Shown here piece by piece: positions 59,471 to 64,000 of a stretch of DNA of 64,000 nucleotides. Below the pieces are notes generated by a model. It searched no databases. It saw only the letters and a list, made by a program, of their open reading frames with translations, and was not told the origin of the DNA. Positions within the stretch are counted from its first letter, which is position 1, and every line of letters starts with the position of its first letter. The translations under genes were made by a program, and so were the position numbers. Source of the stretch: Thamnaconus septentrionalis (Eukaryota > Chordata > Actinopteri > Tetraodontiformes > Monacanthidae); the NCBI GenBank assembly GCA_009823395.1, contig CM020505.1, forward strand, positions 3,453,129 through 3,517,128, read 5' to 3'.

Positions 59471-59820
59471 TGGAAATGGTGAAACGTCGCTCTCTCTCTC
59501 TCCCACCTCTGGTAGGTCCCTCCACTCCCTCCCTGTAGTCCTATTCAGAGATGGAGAATGAGGGGGGTTTAAAGGTGTGTGTGTGTGTGGAGGGTGGTGG
59601 GGGGGCTGGGGGAGAGGGGGGGGGTTGGGCACCCCGGGAAAAGTGGCGGTGCGGCGACGCGGGCTCTGCCGGGAAGTGACCGCAGAGAAGGTGTGAAGGT
59701 GAAAGTGAGCGCGGTGCGTGGCGGCGCAGCGCTCTCCATGTACCTGCAGGCCACTGCAAGCTGTTTTCTTTATGCATAAAGGAGAAGCAGGCAGGGAGGG
59801 AAGGGGAGGGGCTGGGAGGA
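59471..59820. other. Gene-free G-rich and CpG-rich stretch
   Basis: G runs (59588-59632) and a CpG patch (59640-59735). The long minus-strand frame covering 59309-60001 is a translation of the minisatellite, this patch and the CA array. Confidence 0.35.

Positions 59821-59871
<51 letters not shown>
59821..59871. repeat. (CA)n microsatellite, about 25 units
   Basis: Uninterrupted CA run of about 50 bp. Confidence 0.95.
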
Positions 59872-60548
<677 letters not shown>

Positions 60549-60634
60549 GCCTCTCCGTGCCCATCTCTGTGCAGTTGTATGGACATCTACCGAGTCTTTC
60601 CCTTGCCTGTCTGTGCATCTGTCTGTCTGTGCGT

Positions 60635-60636
<2 letters not shown>

Positions 60637-60690
<54 letters not shown>

Positions 60691-60706
60691 GTGTGTGTGT
60701 ATGTTG
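60637..60706. repeat. (TG)n microsatellite with one interruption
   Basis: About 26 TG units, then TCCG and five more. Preceded by a short (CTGT)n run (60609-60630). Confidence 0.95.
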
Positions 60707-60789
60707 GTACACCAGATGACCTATAGCCCCCTGCCTCTCACACACTCCTCTCCATCACTCCAGCCTCTCATTACAGCTGCAGAAGCCCA

Positions 60790-61110
60790 GTCTGTCACGT
60801 AATTAAAGGCAAAGTTATAAATGACCAGCAGGCCAAAAGCCATATTTCACAGGTGGCCGCATATTTATTTATAATTTTTCACCTTTAGATGTGTTTCTTA
60901 TGCAAATGAGAACCGAGACACTTTTCAATTAACTTTGGGGGCCAGTCCCTCTAAGCACCGTGCGAGCTTGTTGTTGAAAAATACAGTATTTTTGTTCATC
61001 ATCCATGAATTATCCCTGCGTGTCAAAGAAATTGAAAGCTGTAATGTATGGGCCTGAATTTGGTTCTGGGAGATATGGCCGCAGTTCGCTTAAGAACTTT
61101 GGTGATTGCT
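60790..61110. promoter_or_regulatory. Possible conserved non-coding element with octamer and E-box
   Basis: Repeat-free block with ACGTAATTAAAGGC (60797), an E-box CAGGTG (60850-60855), TTTATAATTTTTCACC, an ATGCAAAT octamer (60900-60907) and TTTTCAATTAACTTTG. Motif density and complexity resemble vertebrate enhancers; conservation is untested. Confidence 0.33.
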
Positions 61111-61808
61111 TTTCTGGAACCATCACTTTTTTATGATTATCATTTATTATTATTTCACCATTATAATTATTATTAACCACACCTCTTTTAGACCCTCTAC
61201 TCTTTCTTGATCTTTAAAAAAAAAAAAAAAAAACACATCCATATTACTGCTTAATTTAGTGGTTCACTATAATTGGCCGACAGGTATGTATGATTCATTT
61301 TGGCAACCGGACAGAGGGAGAAACCCCCTCCCCCACCCAACCCCACCCCACTCCACTCCAGGCCCACCGCTTTTATTTTCTTCTCTATTGACCTGCTGCT
61401 GGAGCGCAAAGCCGCAACGCCGCCGTGCTTTCGCCTCAGGGGGGAGGAGAGAAAGAAAGACGGAGTTTTTAAAAAACGCAAATTCTATAGCGGAGGAGTG
61501 AGGATGACGGAAAGCCACTTAAAGCCTCTGAGAGAAAGAGGGCGCAGTAAAGCGGCCGACAGAGGGGCAGTAAAGCGGAGCGGGAACATGTGTTCCTCCT
61601 GCTCCCCTGTCCTGTCAGAAGCCCCTCACAGTGGGAGTTTTTTCGGGGGATACGCTTTGAAGTGCGCCTGCCGCAAGTGTGTTGTAACAATGTGTGTGTG
61701 CGCGCTTGTGTGCGTGCGTGCAGCTGTGCCCTCTCCCTGGTGCGTAAAAAACGCCCATTAATTGAATTCCCCCTAATTTCTCGTCAGCCTGGCCTCGCCG
61801 AGCGAGAC
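61111..61808. other. Gene-free stretch
   Basis: A run at 61217-61233, C-rich segment (about 61325-61365), CpG-bearing 61390-61600. No exon was recognised. Confidence 0.35.
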
Positions 61809-61855
61809 GCCTGCCTGCCTGCCTGCCTGCCTGCCTGCCAGCCAGCCAGCCAGCC
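61809..61855. repeat. (CCTG)n array joined to (CAGC)n array
   Basis: About seven CCTG/CTGC units are followed directly by about five CAGC units, so the two halves are partly complementary and can fold into a hairpin. CCTG tetranucleotides are a known expandable class. Confidence 0.93.
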
Positions 61856-61969
61856 CCGCAACGCTACACTTCAGGTGTGGTGGATAATGGAGGATGACAT
61901 TTCTGTCCCACCATGCCTCCGGGCAGCATGTGATACATGGCTTCCTCTATGAAGGTTAAACTCAGCTAA

Positions 61970-62600
61970 CCTGCCTTTGGCGTTTCATTACCCACTTGTT
62001 AAATACTCTTTTGGTAATAAAATGATTAAAAAATTTATTGCTTCTCTCAAATGAGGCCTCTTTTCAAAGGGGTTTTAATGACTTTGGGGATGGATGTGTG
62101 TGCGTGTGTGCCCGCGCGTGCGCGAGTGAATGCACGCATGCAAATGTGTGTGCGCGGCCAGACGAGTGCATCTTCAGTGTGTAAAAAGCTAATGAGAGTG
62201 ATATGCTTTAAAGCGAAACCGCCATTATTCTCAGCCAAATGACCTGGCCCGTCATTATGAGTAAAGCAGCAATACCTTCTCCCTCTGCCGGGGCACATTC
62301 CAATAGGCATGGTTAGCATACAGCTCAGTCTGTGTCTTCAAGCAAAGTGAAGTATTTATACTGAAACGAATGGGCCTGACTATTTTTACATCACAAGTTA
62401 AGCAGCGTGGCTATAGCAACTGGACATAAAATATTATATTGGACCCATTAACAGGGACTACGAGCCTTGCCTTGGCCAATATGGCTCCACAGCGACTGAG
62501 CAAATCACCATACCGCTGTCATTTTGGCTGTAAAATTAGCAGTAAAGGGACGTGAGAAATTGATCTCAAAAACCCAATAAAGTGGTTTTCTCAAAGCCTG
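61970..62600. promoter_or_regulatory. Possible conserved non-coding element block with octamer
   Basis: Mostly complex sequence with GCGTTTCATTACC, AAATGATTAAAAAATTTATT, a TG/CG patch (62096-62125), an ATGCAAAT octamer (62138-62145), AAAGCTAATGAGAG, and a CCAATATGGCTCC segment (62479) in a long balanced unique tract. Confidence 0.27.
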
Positions 62601-62971
62601 AGTCAGGAAGCATTAATGGGTCGTGAAGATCCGTTTTAAGGCTACCCCCCAAAAAAAAATGTATAAAATGTGAAAGACCGTGAGGCAGAATAACATATGC
62701 TGCACATACGCAGGCTTAAATTTTATTGTTCCCATCCCTACGTTGGGCAGGGCTGATGCAAAGCATTTTCAAATTCATGCACATCAAAACGCTCATATCG
62801 GTGTCCGTGATGTTGTAATGTTTGGCGCCCTGTGTGTTGTAATTTTGACCACCGACTCAGTCAACGGCCGTCACTCAGGGATTTGCCACATCATTCAGGT
62901 GCCCTGTCGTTTCTTTAGGTCGCATTCGTTTGTGTTTGGGGTCTATTGTTGCGCCACTGTGGCCCTCGCAG
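62601..62971. other. Gene-free stretch
   Basis: A + frame from 62680 crosses this unique sequence into the CA array; no splice or family support. Composition is complex enough that a regulatory role is possible. Confidence 0.3.

Positions 62972-63006
<35 letters not shown>
62972..63006. repeat. (CA)n microsatellite
   Basis: CA run of about 34 bp. Confidence 0.94.
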
Positions 63007-63008
<2 letters not shown>

Positions 63009-64000
63009 GGCACACTTTTAATAAATGGCCGAGTTCTCCTCCCTCAGGCCAGAGGAGCCGATGCCGGCCGCTTCATTTGATATATCATGGCAGCCAGATC
63101 TGCTCTGCTCCACTGGACCCTGTCCAACACCTGTTCTCCCATCAGGGGATGTTGTGTTGGCGTGGCGTGGCTATGCCACTGTACAGATTGGCACTGCCCA
63201 GTCAGGGCAGCGGAGAGGATGAAGTATGGGGATTCCCAGTGACATACAGCAAGCAGGAATTTGGAGGGTAGACCACCACAATAATCATGAGTAATAGTCG
63301 AGAGTAATCGTTCACAATCATTCAAAACCCTTTTAAAAAATATCCCAATTGTCTAAACTGTCAACCAAATTATTGATTTGTCTTTTGTTTTTTATAAAGA
63401 TGTTTTGTTTCCTGAGCAAAATATTAATCAGGTATGAAATGGTGTTAATAGAGCAGAGACATTAGAACAAATTCTAAATGCCTTTATGTTTTATGCACAA
63501 AGGAAACTTGTGCAGCTTTACTTTTGCAGCACTCCATGTAGTGCTCAGTAGTCAGTACACTCTGTTCACTGTGTCTTTTTTATGTGAGTTTGAAAACAAA
63601 GTTAATCTCAAGAGTTCCATCTCCAAAATTAAAATTTGCAGCAGGTGGCCCAGCAGAGCCACGGCTTGCGTGCATATCCAATAAATCTGTGACGGGTGAC
63701 CTTTAATTGTCTCCCTCACATGATAATTTGGTTTGTGTCAGCAGCGAGACTTAATGTGGCAGGTGGGAATACAGTAAAGGAATTATGGGATGTGTTTATA
63801 TAGATCCAATTTAGAAAATGTACAAAATGCAATTTCGCACACTTGCATCCAAGTCAGACACCTTGTTCTCAATTTACTGCGGCCTACACTGATGCAAGGC
63901 GACGGTACACCAGAGTGTGTCACATTGTTTGATACCGACATGGCACAAAGGAGTGTAGAATTAGTGCTGCGATGCCCCGTACTCGCCTGTCCATCTGTTG
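63007..64000. other. Gene-free trailing stretch
   Basis: Unique sequence without long simple repeats and without splice-consistent exons. 63690-63930 is complex and may be regulatory. Nothing firmer can be said. Confidence 0.35.

Noticed and set aside
62680..63021. 113-codon + frame
   Set aside because: Ends in a (CA)n array, has no splice context and no recognised family.

Overview
The window looks like teleost (probably percomorph) fish nuclear DNA. The evidence is the very high density of long CA/TG, CT/GA and tetranucleotide microsatellites, several degenerate hAT-type and other short DNA transposons of kinds common in ray-finned fish, LINE 3'-tail debris, and intron-exon structure instead of long open frames. 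There is no bacterial or viral gene organisation. Species and chromosome cannot be read from the sequence.

Gene content is very low. The only protein-coding sequence I can support with moderate confidence is in the first 4 kb, on the + strand. An internal exon (about 854-1089, 78 whole codons, good splice sites) and a terminal exon (3640-3792, stop codon, AATAAA at 3859) have matching splice phase and look like the 3' end of one gene whose start lies upstream of the window. I do not recognise its product. Two more exon-like intervals (18675-18779 and 57159-57269) have good splice signals and open frames, but nothing confirms them.

From about 4 kb to 64 kb I see no convincing protein gene. 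Nearly all long frames there are translations of (CA)n/(TG)n, (CT)n or pyrimidine-rich tracts. This space holds: (1) dispersed repeats, including two hAT-type elements with nearly intact 8-bp target duplications (424-776 and 35013-35511), a four-copy family of short hAT-like elements (6.8, 23.0, 42.6 and 56.6 kb), a 622-bp element with inverted ends (22251-22872), a 360-bp TIR element (18115-18474), a 760-bp element (8032-8793), and Tc1-like, LINE-like and TTAA-type fragments; (2) dense microsatellites, the longest being (TG)64 at 60419 and (GT)54 at 53099, with a cluster of at least nine dinucleotide arrays in 1.3 kb at 24.4-25.7 kb; (3) CpG-rich blocks at 16.8-17.7, 34.3-34.5 and 36.3-36.5 kb; and (4) repeat-poor, moderately AT-rich blocks with homeodomain-type TAATTA cores and POU octamers (28.2-28.7, 37.2-37.5, 40.4-40.7, 49.2-49.5, 53.6-54.3, 58.1-58.3, 60.8-61.1, 62.0-62.6 kb), which resemble conserved non-coding regulatory elements.

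The simplest reading is the 3' end of one gene followed by about 60 kb of intergenic or long-intron DNA, possibly the regulatory neighbourhood of a developmental gene outside the window. Calls of conserved non-coding elements are inference from composition and motifs; no alignment was possible. I found no evidence of a previously undescribed multi-gene system. The observations most worth following are the unidentified gene end, the octamer excess, the structured hairpins and the chimaeric-ended hAT family.
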